Below are positions 35,275-44,307 of a stretch of 64,000 nucleotides of DNA, piece after piece (the stretch's first letter is position 1; the number at the start of each line of letters is the position of its first letter). The notes under the pieces are model-generated. The model saw nothing but the letters and a program-made list of their open reading frames with translations, did not search any database and had not been told where the DNA came from. The stretch spans positions 186,001-250,000 of the forward strand of contig JAIXUH010000002.1 of assembly GCA_027484145.1 (NCBI GenBank), read 5' to 3'. Position numbers and translations under genes: made by a program. The DNA comes from Rhodobacter sp. (GTDB lineage: Bacteria > Pseudomonadota > Alphaproteobacteria > Rhodobacterales > Rhodobacteraceae).

Positions 35275-36036
35275 TTATTCGCCGCCCGCCTCGGCACGAA
35301 ACCGCGCTGCCCATTCGAGGCTGGTCTTGTCGGCCAGTTTTCTGACGCCGGGCTTGATCCCTTTGGCTGCGGCCGGGTCAAGCCCGAGACTGTCAAGAAC
35401 ATGGTGCAGCATTCCGGCTGGATCCGCCGCGAGATCATCATAGGAGAGCCGCACCGGCGTGAGGCCTTCGCGCAAGAACCAGTCGTTCCACGCGCGGTCG
35501 TATGCCGTCAGCATCGTGACCATGGTCCGGAGGGTTGTCCCATCATAGGATGGTTCGCGGCGGGGACCGGTCTGCTCCAGCACCGAGCCGTCCGGTGCCA
35601 TGTGCCATAGGCCGCTTTGGTTGGCCTTCAGGTAGGAAATTGCCTGCGCGATCTTGTCGGCCCGTGTCAGATGCAAGAACCGGGTTCTCCCAAAGGCGCG
35701 GTGGAAACGGGCGGCATCGGTTGCCTCGTCCGGGTAGAGGACAGCGAGTTTTTCACACAGGAACGCCAGCCCATGGGCCTGTTGGCGCAGGCCGAACAGG
35801 CCGGTGCCATTGCGGCCCCTGTGCTGTACGGAACGGAATACAGTTGCGAGAACCTCCCGCTCGGGCAGGTTTGCGTCGACCGTGATTCCCAGATCGGCGA
35901 TCCAGTCGGCCACCGATGGGTCAAAGAAATAGGACTGGGGTTTGCCGGCAACGCCGGTTGCCGCCAGCAAGGAGCACAGAAGGGTGCTGCCACTGCGTGG
36001 TGCGGTGCAGATCACATAAGCGTCGTAAGTTGCCAT
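35275..36036 (-). CDS. Stf0-family sulfotransferase
   Basis: A 253 aa PAPS-dependent sulfotransferase. The 5'-phosphosulfate loop is ICTAPRSGSTLLCSLL (residues about 9-24). The 3'-phosphate-binding region is RFLHLTRADKIAQAISYLKA, and PVRLSYDDLAADP resembles Stf0/LpsS-type enzymes that sulfate lipids or glycans. Cytosolic. It lies next to the sulfate-assimilation genes but on its own; the acceptor could be surface glycan or LPS. The family call is firm; the substrate is unknown. Confidence 0.88.
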   Translation of the reverse strand: MATYDAYVICTAPRSGSTLLCSLLAATGVAGKPQSYFFDPSVADWIADLGITVDANLPEREVLATVFRSVQHRGRNGTGLFGLRQQAHGLAFLCEKLAVLYPDEATDAARFHRAFGRTRFLHLTRADKIAQAISYLKANQSGLWHMAPDGSVLEQTGPRREPSYDGTTLRTMVTMLTAYDRAWNDWFLREGLTPVRLSYDDLAADPAGMLHHVLDSLGLDPAAAKGIKPGVRKLADKTSLEWAARFRAEAGGE

Positions 36037-36130
36037 TCGTCAGCCCCTGATGTCAGAGGTTAAGCCCCATATGTCACCGAGCGGACAAGCAGGGGTGAGG
36101 TCAAGCCCACCATCACGCATGGTTTTCGGG

Positions 36131-37132
36131 TTATGGCGTGAAGGCCGCAGTCAGAAAGGGCAGGACCTGTCCCATGATCTGGTCATGCACCGCCGCGCGG
36201 TGGTCAAAGCCGATGTCCGAGCAGATGTTGTCATCCCCTGCCACCCCGATGATGACAAACCCAAGGCCTGAGCATTCCGGAAGAAAACTGAAATGATGGG
36301 CGTTTGGGATGGCGTGATAGTGGCCGTTTGGAATGTGGGCCGCGATACCATCGGATTTCAGTCCAAGGGGCAGGGTTTCGGGGCCGCCGAGGTTGATGAT
36401 CAGGGTCTTGGTGGCCAGCGGGGCAAGGCTGTCGGGCTGCATCGCTGCGGGCAGGGCGGGGTCCACTGCGATCACCGTGCCGATGCGGGTGTCGCGGTTG
36501 GATTGCTCATAAAGGGTTTGGTCGATGGCCGAAAAATCGACGCCGGCGCGCCGCATCCAGCCGCAATCCAACGTATCGGCTGCGTTGTCGCAATAGGCGA
36601 TGAACCCGGCCTTGGACAGGCGCACGCCACCCAGACCCAAGGCCGCAGCGCCGCCCAGCGAATAGCCCAGAACGCCGATGCGCGAAGGGTCCGGCGTGAT
36701 GCTATTGGGTGGCGTGGCAAGGATGAAATCCAGCGCAGCCGACAGGTCTGCCGGGCGTTCCCAGACCTTGACGGTCTGGAAGGGGTCGGAGTCGTTTGAC
36801 ATCGTGCCCGGATGGTTAGGGGCCACGACGACAATGCCCGCTGCGGCCAGTTGGCTTGCGATCCAGCCTAAGCGTTCGGCATTGCCGCCAGACCCGTGTG
36901 ACAGCAAAAGCAACGGGGCTGGGTCGTGCAGAGCTTTGGCATCGGGCCGGACCCACGCGCCATAGAAGAGCGCGTTCTGCGCCAGAAGTTGCGGCGCGGT
37001 GGTGGATGTTGTGGGATACCAGATGTCGAGTTTCACCGGACTTTTGCGGTGCGCCATGGGAATGGTTACGCTGGTGTGGCCCGCGACAACATCGGGCTGC
37101 GGGCGTTCCTTGGTCTGATTGGCCAAAGCCAC
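36131..37132 (-). CDS. Alpha/beta hydrolase (DLH/PAF-acetylhydrolase-like), 5' end disrupted
   Basis: A 333-codon ORF from GTG 37132. Motifs: VTIPMAHRKSPVKLDIWYPT, LLLSHGSGGNAERLGW (oxyanion region), nucleophile in IGVLGYSLGGAAALGLG, VIAVDPALPAAM and a C-terminal NAHHFSFLP His. The family is normally exported. In frame, 20 codons upstream lie an ATG at 37192 and a good signal peptide, but codon 19 is TAG (37136-37138). As written, the protein either starts internally without a signal, needs amber suppression, or is a young pseudogene. The hydrolase body itself shows no further lesion. Confidence 0.78.
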   Translation of the reverse strand: MALANQTKERPQPDVVAGHTSVTIPMAHRKSPVKLDIWYPTTSTTAPQLLAQNALFYGAWVRPDAKALHDPAPLLLLSHGSGGNAERLGWIASQLAAAGIVVVAPNHPGTMSNDSDPFQTVKVWERPADLSAALDFILATPPNSITPDPSRIGVLGYSLGGAAALGLGGVRLSKAGFIAYCDNAADTLDCGWMRRAGVDFSAIDQTLYEQSNRDTRIGTVIAVDPALPAAMQPDSLAPLATKTLIINLGGPETLPLGLKSDGIAAHIPNGHYHAIPNAHHFSFLPECSGLGFVIIGVAGDDNICSDIGFDHRAAVHDQIMGQVLPFLTAAFTP

Positions 37133-37192
37133 CCCCTATGCCACAACCACCACGGCGGCGACGGCACCAAGCGCAACCAAGACCTTCTTCAT
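37133..37192 (-). other. Signal-peptide remnant cut by an amber codon
   Basis: The minus-strand frame of the hydrolase at 36131 reads MKKVLVALGAVAAVVVVA, stop (TAG, 37136-37138), then G and VALANQ. The last part supplies a classic ALA cleavage site. This is a complete Sec signal peptide interrupted once. Confidence 0.75.
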
Positions 37193-37364
37193 GCCGACCC
37201 ACGCAGACTTATGCCATACCGGGCGAAACTGCCTTGTTCAGCCGGTGGCTGCAACCGGCAATCGAAATTGCCCGTAAGCGTGGTAGAACTTACCGGCGCG
37301 CGGCGCGGTTGTTGGGGTTCAGCCCCCGTCGCGCGACCTTGCGGATCAAGGTTGGAGACGTTGC

Positions 37365-37823
37365 ATGACGATCATGGTCAGGCCCGGCACCGACGCCGAT
37401 GCCAATGCGGCGATCGACACGATTTGCCGTTCGATTTCAGTTTTGTGCGTGTCGGATCATCAGAATGATCCTGTTGCAGTGTCGGATTGGCTTGGCAACA
37501 AAACACCTGCCAACTGGGCGGCCTGGGTTGCGCGTGCAGACGCAGTGGTTCTTGTGGCCGAGGTGGGGGCGAAAATCGTGGGTGTTGGGATGATCGACCA
37601 TGCGGGCACCATCCTGCTCAACTATGTCCACCCAGACGCAAGGTTCATGGGCGTCAGCGCGGCAATTCTTGCTGCTCTGGAGGAGGTTGCACGCAAGCGT
37701 GGCCTTGCGGCATGTGTTCTGGAAAGCACCATCACCGCCCGCCGATTTTACCAGCGCCGCGGCTATGTTTCTGCCGGGAGTGGTGGCGTGATGAGCCGCT
37801 TTTTGCAGGCGACGGGCAGCTAG
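37365..37823 (+). CDS. GNAT-family N-acetyltransferase
   Basis: A 152 aa acetyl-CoA-dependent transferase. The N-terminus VRPGTDADANAAIDTIC, the beta strands AVVLVAEVGAKIVGVGMID, the MGVSAAILAALEEVARKRG helix (motif A position, with a weak Q/RxxGxA loop) and TITARRFYQRRGYV (motif B) mark the family. The substrate is unknown. It stands alone, divergent from the damaged hydrolase gene. Confidence 0.85.
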   Translation: MTIMVRPGTDADANAAIDTICRSISVLCVSDHQNDPVAVSDWLGNKTPANWAAWVARADAVVLVAEVGAKIVGVGMIDHAGTILLNYVHPDARFMGVSAAILAALEEVARKRGLAACVLESTITARRFYQRRGYVSAGSGGVMSRFLQATGS

Positions 37824-37878
37824 GGGCGTTGCGCGCGTTGTGGCACCCTTGGCAAGGTTTGACTTACGCAGATTGCCC

Positions 37879-39066
37879 TCAGCCCGCCACCATCAGCCGT
37901 TCCAGCCCGTGGAAGTGGTAGACGTCGGCGTAGCGGGGGGCTTCGGTCAGGTGCAAGCCCGGCAGGCGCTGGAACAGGATCGGCAGGGCGGTGGCCAGTT
38001 CCAGACGCGCCAGCGGGGCACCAACGCAGAAGTGCAGCCCTGCGCCGAAGGTGACGTTGGGCTTGTCGGGGCGCATGGGGCGAAAGGTGGCGGGGGCCTC
38101 CCAGGGCCCTGGGTCGCGGTTGGCGGCGGCCAGCAAAAGCGCCACCTGATCGCCACGGCGGAAGGTGTGGCCCATCACCTCCACCTCCTCATAGGCCCAG
38201 CGGGTGAACATGTGCAGGGCCGGGTCAAAGCGCAGGATTTCCTCGACCGTCGCCTCGGCCCGGTCGGGGGAGAGGGCGGTGGCGGGCGTGCGGGTTTCCA
38301 GCAGGGTTTTGACGCCGTTGCCGATGGTGTGCACCGTGGCCTCGTGCCCCGCGTTCAACAAAAGGATGCAGGTGGTGATCAACTCATCGGTTGTCAGACG
38401 TTCGCCCTCCATCTCGGCGGCGATCAGTTGGGTGATCAGGTCATCGGCAGGGGCGGCGCGGCGCTGGTCGACATAGCCGCGTAGAAAATCGGAAAAATCG
38501 CGGGCGGCGTCGCTGGCGGCCAGTTCCATGTCATGCGTGCGCCGCGCCTGATACATGCCGACCATCGCGTTGGACCAGCGCAAGAGCTGATCGGCCATGC
38601 TTTCGGGCACACCCAGAAGCCGCGCGATGATGATGACGGGCAGGGGCTGGGCAAAGCTGCGGATCAGGTCAAAGGGGCGATCGGGGAAGGCATCAATCAG
38701 GCTGTGGCTCAGGCTTGCCACCTCGGGCTGCAGGGCAGCGATGCGGCGCGAGGTGAAGGCCCGCAGCACAAGGCTGCGCAGGCGGGTGTGGCGGGGCGGC
38801 TCCAACTCCAGCATCGAATGCGCCTCGACCGCGTAGAAGGGGGCGGTGTGCGGGGCAATGGGTGGCGCCTTTTCGGGTGGCACTTCGCGGCCAAAGCGGC
38901 GGTCGCGGAAGATGGCGTTGCAGGCGGCGGATGAGGTGGTGCAGACCAGACCGTAATCTTGCCATAGAAAGAACGGCCCGGCGGCGCGGGCCACCTCATA
39001 AAACGGATATGGGTTTTGAACGAAGGCCGGATCGACAGGGGATTGCGACAGCGAAATCAACGGCAT
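37879..39066 (-). CDS. Cytochrome P450
   Basis: A 395 aa soluble bacterial P450. The start MPLISLSQSPVDP at 39066 follows GGATAGAGGAG; a longer in-frame ORF upstream is a shadow of the transporter gene. I-helix LLNAGHEATVHTIG (about residues 240-253; the usual acid-Thr pair appears as Glu-Ala-Thr), ExxR as EEILR, and the heme-thiolate loop FGAGLHFCVGAPLARLEL near residue 345. No ferredoxin or reductase partner is adjacent, although an fpr is 8 kb away. It probably forms a pair with the EamA exporter gene 5 nt upstream. Confidence 0.93.
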   Translation of the reverse strand: MPLISLSQSPVDPAFVQNPYPFYEVARAAGPFFLWQDYGLVCTTSSAACNAIFRDRRFGREVPPEKAPPIAPHTAPFYAVEAHSMLELEPPRHTRLRSLVLRAFTSRRIAALQPEVASLSHSLIDAFPDRPFDLIRSFAQPLPVIIIARLLGVPESMADQLLRWSNAMVGMYQARRTHDMELAASDAARDFSDFLRGYVDQRRAAPADDLITQLIAAEMEGERLTTDELITTCILLLNAGHEATVHTIGNGVKTLLETRTPATALSPDRAEATVEEILRFDPALHMFTRWAYEEVEVMGHTFRRGDQVALLLAAANRDPGPWEAPATFRPMRPDKPNVTFGAGLHFCVGAPLARLELATALPILFQRLPGLHLTEAPRYADVYHFHGLERLMVAG

Positions 39067-39071
39067 CTCCT

Positions 39072-40019
39072 CTATCCGGCCCGGCGGCCCAGCGGGATCA
39101 CGCCTTGCGCGATCAGGACGCCAAGGCCCACGATGGCCGCACCGGCGGCTTCGCGCCAATCCCACGCCGCGCCAAGGGCGAAGAAGATCAGCATCACGTA
39201 GAACGGCGTCAGGTTGATGTGCAGCGACGACAGGCCAATGCCAAGGCGACCGACAGCGACGATCCACAGCACCTGACTGATGGCAAGGCCGCCGACCGAA
39301 AACAGCAACAGCGCCCCGGCTTCGCGCAGGCCAAAGGTTGACAGATCGGGCAGCAGGCCCCCCGCCAAGGCCCAAAGGGTTGCTGCCACCACCGAGGCAA
39401 TGGCCGCCCCGGTCAGCGTCACGGTGGTGCGGCCCAAGGGGGTCAGCGCGGGAAAGGCGGTGACGGTCCAGCGCGAGCCGATGGTGAACAAGAACACCGA
39501 CCCAAAGCACAGGGCCGCGCCGAGGCCGATGCCCAGTTGGTCGAACTTGCCCAAAAGCGTCATCATTCCGCCCGCAAGGCTGAGCGCGACACCAAGGACA
39601 AGGCCAAGGGTGATCTTGCGCCCGTCAAGGATCACCTCCAGCGACAGGCCGATCACCGGCATGGTGGCCGAGATCACGGCCACGGTCACGGCATCGGTCA
39701 TGCCCTGACCCACCACCAGCATGAAGGCCCCAAAGCCGATGGTGCCGCCCCCCACGGCGATGCCGCGCAGCCAGCGTGCAGCGCGCAGGGGGGCAAGCCC
39801 CTCGATCAGCGCCCAAACCGGCAGCAAGACCAAAGCCGCCAATGCAATCCGCGCCGCCGACAGCGGCAAGGGCTCCACCAGCGGGATCAGCACATCAGCG
39901 GCCGGCAGACCCGCCGCCCAGATCAGCATTGAGGCCGTGCACAGCATGTTGGCCGACAGCACCGACAAGGGGGCAACCGGCGGCGTGGCGGGGGGGGTGA
40001 CAAGCGTGGTCATGCCCAT
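39072..40019 (-). CDS. EamA/DMT-family transporter
   Basis: A 315 aa membrane protein with ten predicted helices in two EamA repeats (for example PLSAARIALAALVLLPVWALI and GGLAISQVLWIVAVGRLGIGLSSLHINL). Members export or import metabolites; the substrate cannot be read from sequence. The start is 40019 or 40013. Five nucleotides separate it from the P450 gene, so the pair is probably co-expressed. Confidence 0.87.
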   Translation of the reverse strand: MGMTTLVTPPATPPVAPLSVLSANMLCTASMLIWAAGLPAADVLIPLVEPLPLSAARIALAALVLLPVWALIEGLAPLRAARWLRGIAVGGGTIGFGAFMLVVGQGMTDAVTVAVISATMPVIGLSLEVILDGRKITLGLVLGVALSLAGGMMTLLGKFDQLGIGLGAALCFGSVFLFTIGSRWTVTAFPALTPLGRTTVTLTGAAIASVVAATLWALAGGLLPDLSTFGLREAGALLLFSVGGLAISQVLWIVAVGRLGIGLSSLHINLTPFYVMLIFFALGAAWDWREAAGAAIVGLGVLIAQGVIPLGRRAG

Positions 40020-40064
40020 GACCTGCCACGCCCGCAGGCCCGACGCTGTTCCGGCGGCGACACG

Positions 40065-40808
40065 TCAGGCGGCGGAAAGGGCGGCGACGATGCCGCCAAA
40101 GTCTGCCGCCTTCAGGCTGGCCCCGCCGACAAGCGCACCATCCACATGCGGCACGGCGAAAATCTCGGCTGCGTTCGACGGCTTGACCGACCCGCCGTAC
40201 AGAAGCCGCACGCCCGCAGCCTCGGCCCCGATCTTGGCCGTCAGGCGCGCGCGCAAAAAGGCATGCACATCGGCAATCTCGGCAATCGTGGGGGTGCGGC
40301 CGGTGCCGATGGCCCAGACCGGCTCGTAGGCCACGACCAGCGTTGCGGCGGTGGATGCGGCGGGCACGGAGCCTGCCAGTTGCGTGCCGATCACATCCAG
40401 CGTGCGACCGGCGTCACGCTCGGCCTCGGTCTCACCGATGCAGACGATGGCGACCAGACCGGCGGCCTGTGCGGCTTCGGCCTTGGCCAACACCTGCGCG
40501 TCGGTTTCAGCGTGGTCGGTGCGGCGTTCAGAATGGCCGACGATCACGGCAGTGGCCCCGGCATCCTGCAGCATCAGCGCCGAGATGTCGCCGGTATGGG
40601 CGCCCGAGGCCTTGGCGTGGCAATCCTGCCCGCCGACTTGCAGGGCCGTACCCTTGGCGGCTGCAGCCATCTGCGCCACCAGCGTGGCGGGCGGGCACAA
40701 AAGCATGTCGCAGGCCGGTGCGGGGTGCGCCGTGCACAGCGCCGCCACCTCGGACAGCGCGGCTGCCGTTCCGTTCATCTTCCAGTTCCCTGCCGCAAGT
40801 TTCCGCAT
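40065..40808 (-). CDS. tpiA: Triosephosphate isomerase
   Basis: Interconverts dihydroxyacetone phosphate and glyceraldehyde 3-phosphate in glycolysis/Calvin cycle. The start [13 protein letters not shown] (40808; ATG 40811 also possible) follows CAGGAGGG. Catalytic Lys in GNWKMNG, His in VIVGHSERR, Glu in [12 protein letters not shown], and the phosphate loop [12 protein letters not shown]. 247 aa is normal for the family. It lies 45 nt upstream of the EamA gene. Confidence 0.97.
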   Translation of the reverse strand: MRKLAAGNWKMNGTAAALSEVAALCTAHPAPACDMLLCPPATLVAQMAAAAKGTALQVGGQDCHAKASGAHTGDISALMLQDAGATAVIVGHSERRTDHAETDAQVLAKAEAAQAAGLVAIVCIGETEAERDAGRTLDVIGTQLAGSVPAASTAATLVVAYEPVWAIGTGRTPTIAEIADVHAFLRARLTAKIGAEAAGVRLLYGGSVKPSNAAEIFAVPHVDGALVGGASLKAADFGGIVAALSAA

Positions 40809-40910
40809 CATGCCCTCCTGCACGTCAATCCTTGACCTGCTGTGTGGCAAATCCGATCGCCGCTGGCAATGGCGGAGCCGGTTGCGCGGCACGCGCAGAG
40901 GCGACAGAAA

Positions 40911-40937
40911 AACAATGGCCCCGGAGTTTCCGGGGCC
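40911..40937 (-). terminator. Intrinsic terminator after SufA gene
   Basis: GGCCCCGGA (40917-40925), loop GTT, TCCGGGGCC (40929-40937). On the minus strand the stem is followed by ATTGTTTTTC. It sits 38 nt after the SufA/ErpA stop and before the tpiA start. Confidence 0.85.
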
Positions 40938-40975
40938 GCAATCTGGTTGATCTGCCAAACGCCTCAGCTGAGAGG

Positions 40976-41335
40976 TCAGGCGGCGGGAGCGTCCTTGAAC
41001 TTGATCGACTCGCCGCAACCGCAGGCTTCGGCCACGTTCGGGTTGCGGAACTTGAAGCCTGCGTGCAGCAGGTCCACCTCATAATCGATCTCAGTGCCGA
41101 TCAGGAACATCTGCGCCATCGGCGCGATCAGCACCCGCGCGCCATCCTGTTCGACGATCTCATCCAGCGGGTTCACGTCGGACACATAGTCCATCGTGTA
41201 TTCCATGCCCGCGCAGCCGCCCTTCTTGACACCGATCCGCAGGCCTTGGCGGCCATCCTTTTGCATCAGTCGGGCGATCTGTTTCGCAGCGGTCGGGGTC
41301 AGGGTGACGGCGGCTTTTCCGGGGATTCCGAACAT
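40976..41335 (-). CDS. HesB/IscA-family Fe-S assembly protein (SufA/ErpA)
   Basis: A 119 aa A-type carrier that passes Fe-S clusters to apoproteins. It has the three invariant cysteines: GGCAGMEY and the C-terminal ACGCGES. The [13 protein letters not shown] opening and [25 protein letters not shown] core are diagnostic. SufA is the likely identity because a SufT gene lies 3 kb upstream on the same strand. A DUF1800/DUF1501 pair separates the two. Confidence 0.93.
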   Translation of the reverse strand: MFGIPGKAAVTLTPTAAKQIARLMQKDGRQGLRIGVKKGGCAGMEYTMDYVSDVNPLDEIVEQDGARVLIAPMAQMFLIGTEIDYEVDLLHAGFKFRNPNVAEACGCGESIKFKDAPAA

Positions 41336-41428
41336 GGGGACAATCCTTTATCTGCGACAAAGGTAATCTGCCTTGGCCTGCGCTTCAAGGCCGCTCTGCA
41401 CTGCAAGAAACGGGGGGCGAGGGCGGTG

Positions 41429-42565
41429 TCAGCTGTAAAGGCCCAAAGGCGCGCGGATCAGGCCGGGGAAAACCTGTCCGGCATCGCCCAGCCCCATGTG
41501 GCCCGTCAGCACATCGGCCAGCACATCGCGGTAATCGGTGGTCACGGCCAGATCGGCGCCTTCCTCCAATGCGGCATTGGCAAGGCCGGGCCAGCGGCCC
41601 AACAGCCGCCCGCCGCGTGCCTGTGGCCCCAGCACCATCATCGCCCCCGCGCGGCCATGGTCGGTGCCGCCGGATTCGTTGGACCGCAGCCGGCGGCCGA
41701 ATTCGCTTTGTACCACGACCGCCACATCGCGCTGCTGCGGCCCAAGGTCACGCCAGAAGGCCATCAGTGACCGCGACAGGCCCGACAGCAGGGCCTCGAA
41801 CACCGGGGCCTGGCCTGCATGGGTGTCCCAGCCACCATAATCAACTGTTGCCACCCGAAGGCCGAGGTCTTCCTTGATGGTCTGCGCCACCGTCATCAGC
41901 GGAGCCGAAAGGTCGCTGTCCTCGGGGTAGGGCACCGCTGGCGCATAGGGCCGCGCCGCGCCCTGATCGGCTTGCCAGATCCGTCCCTGCAACAGACCTG
42001 ACAGCGACACCAGATCCTGCACCGTGGGCGCCAGCGGGCCATGATCGCCAAAGCCTGCCAGCAGACGGGCTTGCAGGGCCGGGGCCCAGTAATGCCCCGG
42101 CAGCAGCATCAGATCCTCGAGCGACGGGGCCACCGCCACCTGCGCGCCGCCAAAGGATTCGGGCTGTGCGGTCCCGACGGCAAGGGCGGGCAACGGGCCG
42201 CCGGCTTGCACCTGCGCCAGCCAGCGGCCCAGCCACCCCCCGGCCGCGCCTGCTGTGGCGCCGCGTTCGATCCGTGCCTCGGCATCGAAATGGCTGCGCG
42301 TGGCATCGCGCAGGCCCGAGGCATGGATCAGCGACAGATCGCCCGCGTTGAACAGCGTCGCCAGATCAGCCGCCGCCGGGTGTAGGCGAAATTCGGCGTC
42401 GGCCAGAGATGCGGGCAGGAGATGCCCGGGCCTGTCACCGCTGCGCAGCACACGCAAGGTTTCTGGCCGCGCGGCGATGTAGTCGGGGTCAGTCACCGGC
42501 GCGATCAGCGACAGCGAATCCGCCCCGCCGCGCAGAAAGATCACCACAAGGATCGGATCGGCCAT
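41429..42565 (-). CDS. DUF1501 protein without its own export signal
   Basis: A 378 aa DUF1501 (sulfatase-fold-like) protein: VVIFLRGGADSLSLIAP, HASGLRDATRSHFDAEARIERG, TVDYGGWDTHAGQ and VVVQSEFGRRLRSNESGGTDHGRAGAMMVLG with probable metal ligands. Most members begin with a Tat signal, but here the protein opens directly in the first strand. Only 9 nt separate it from the DUF1800 stop, so no leader fits. DUF1800-DUF1501 pairs are common and may act together outside the cytoplasm. The function is unknown. Confidence 0.9.
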   Translation of the reverse strand: MADPILVVIFLRGGADSLSLIAPVTDPDYIAARPETLRVLRSGDRPGHLLPASLADAEFRLHPAAADLATLFNAGDLSLIHASGLRDATRSHFDAEARIERGATAGAAGGWLGRWLAQVQAGGPLPALAVGTAQPESFGGAQVAVAPSLEDLMLLPGHYWAPALQARLLAGFGDHGPLAPTVQDLVSLSGLLQGRIWQADQGAARPYAPAVPYPEDSDLSAPLMTVAQTIKEDLGLRVATVDYGGWDTHAGQAPVFEALLSGLSRSLMAFWRDLGPQQRDVAVVVQSEFGRRLRSNESGGTDHGRAGAMMVLGPQARGGRLLGRWPGLANAALEEGADLAVTTDYRDVLADVLTGHMGLGDAGQVFPGLIRAPLGLYS

Positions 42566-42574
42566 GGGCAGCCC

Positions 42575-44230
42575 CTAGCGGAACATGAATTGCGGCGACA
42601 GTGCCGCCGCTGTGATGAAGATGGCGGACAGATCGTGCAACTCGACCGGGTCGGTGGGCAGATCCCACGCAGGATCAAGGCCCGACAGAACCGGCGGCTG
42701 CGCTGTCGCCGGACCGTGCAGCAGGTCTGACCAATGGCCCGCCAAATCGGCCATGGTGGACAGGCCCGCAGGCAAGCGGTCAGACAGGCGGTCGCGGACC
42801 AGCCCGAACCAGTCATCCTGCGCGTAAAGCGCATTTTCGATCATCCGCAGCACGACGGTGCTGTTGTGCCAGTCGCGGGCCCGGTCAGGGTGGCCGGTCG
42901 GGGCGGGATAGGTGTGCTGGCGCCACCCTGCGCGGGTCAACTGAAAGGCCCAGTCGTTGGTGGTGGCCGCAACTTCGGCCCCGCTGGCACGCAAGACGGC
43001 AGCCAGCCATTCAAAGGGGCGGCGCATCTTTGTGGCGGGGCTGGCAAATTCCGGCGCGGCGACAAGCGCGCGGATGACCTGTGCAATCTGGTCTGCATCG
43101 CCCGCACGGGCAAGGAACACCTGTGCCAGACGCGCGACCAGATCAGGCGGCGGCGTGTCGGCCAACAGGCGGCGGGCGATCTTTTCGCAAACAAAGCGGG
43201 CGGTGCCGGGATGGGTGGCCAGCATGTCCAGCACCTCATCGCCATCGGCCATCGGCGCGCGGTGCGAGGGGAATTCGCGGCCCAGCACGCGTTTCTGATA
43301 GGGGTCGTGCCAGCCTTCGACGTATTCAAAGCGCCCGGTCTTTGGCGTGTTTGCCCCTTCGGCGACCCAGCGGCCATCGCCCAAGGTCCAGCCGGTAAAG
43401 GCGCGCGCGACCTCATAGACATCGTCGTCCAGATACCCAAGGGCGAGGCCCTGTGCCGCCCCCGGCACATCATGCCAGTCGGCAATGCTGTCGTTCAGAT
43501 AGTTTGCCGCCCCAAGGGTGTGCAGTTCCAGCAGTTCGCGGGCAAAGTTTTCGTTGGCAGGGCTGGCGCGGCTTTCATCGTTGTTCAGATAGGCCAGCAT
43601 GGCGGGCGAACGGGCAACAAAGCCCAGCATCTGGCGAAAGTTGCCAAAGGCGTGCTGGCGCAAACCCGCATCATAGGCGGGAAAGTAAATGGAAACCATT
43701 TCAGACTTTTGCGCGTGTACGTTAAAGTGGTCGTGCCAGAATTGCGTCATCACCTCGCGCAGTTGCGCCGGGGCGTGGACGGCGCGGATCAGGCTGGCGG
43801 CGATGACTTCTTCGGCGGGGCGCGTGCGTTCGGCGTAATCCATCGCTGCCTCCCAGTCGATCAGGGGCAGCAGGCTTTGCGGGTCGGCCTGCAGGCTGGT
43901 CAGGGGGCGGTGTTCATCCCGCGCGGGCCATGTGCGGCCCGGCCCGTCGGTGCCAGCCGGATAGGCGATCTGCAGGCGGGCGGCGGCAAGGCGAGCCGAC
44001 AGGCCGGGGTCGGTGGCGGGCAGGGCCAGTTGCAGGTCAAGCCAAGCCGCTGGGCCAAGGCGGGCAAGGTCGTCGCGCAGGGTCGGCGTTGCGCCAAAGG
44101 TCAGACGGTTGAGAAGGAGATCCGGCCCGGCGGGTGCCGCCTGCGCGCGTGTGGCACCAAGCGCAAGGGCCGCGAGGGCAGTTTTCAGAAGCGACCTTCG
44201 GTCAATCACGCCAATACCCGTTGCACCCAT
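42575..44230 (-). CDS. DUF1800 protein with Tat-like signal
   Basis: A 551 aa DUF1800 protein. The N-terminus IDRRSLLKTALAALALGATRAQA is a twin-arginine-type signal. The body has FGATPTLRDDLARLGPAAWLD, FWHDHFNVHAQK and the signature NENFARELLELHTLG near residue 230. It directly precedes the DUF1501 gene. The family is widespread beside DUF1501 and of unknown activity; envelope or extracellular polymer roles have been proposed. Together the pair interrupts the SufT-SufA neighbourhood. Confidence 0.9.
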   Translation of the reverse strand: MGATGIGVIDRRSLLKTALAALALGATRAQAAPAGPDLLLNRLTFGATPTLRDDLARLGPAAWLDLQLALPATDPGLSARLAAARLQIAYPAGTDGPGRTWPARDEHRPLTSLQADPQSLLPLIDWEAAMDYAERTRPAEEVIAASLIRAVHAPAQLREVMTQFWHDHFNVHAQKSEMVSIYFPAYDAGLRQHAFGNFRQMLGFVARSPAMLAYLNNDESRASPANENFARELLELHTLGAANYLNDSIADWHDVPGAAQGLALGYLDDDVYEVARAFTGWTLGDGRWVAEGANTPKTGRFEYVEGWHDPYQKRVLGREFPSHRAPMADGDEVLDMLATHPGTARFVCEKIARRLLADTPPPDLVARLAQVFLARAGDADQIAQVIRALVAAPEFASPATKMRRPFEWLAAVLRASGAEVAATTNDWAFQLTRAGWRQHTYPAPTGHPDRARDWHNSTVVLRMIENALYAQDDWFGLVRDRLSDRLPAGLSTMADLAGHWSDLLHGPATAQPPVLSGLDPAWDLPTDPVELHDLSAIFITAAALSPQFMFR

Positions 44231-44307
44231 TCACCAGAACCTTAGCATCCGGCGAAAAACGGTGTGCGGTCAACTGACCAGCCTCTGCGCCATCGGCGAA
44301 AGGGCGC

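Noticed and set aside
35275-36036. Sulfotransferase as part of the cys operon
   Set aside because: It is separated by a divergent regulator gene and a 243-nt repeat region, and reads toward that regulator.
39067-39510. N-terminal extension of the P450 frame by about 148 codons
   Set aside because: It overlaps the EamA gene in another frame and lacks P450 features; the ribosome site favours 39066.
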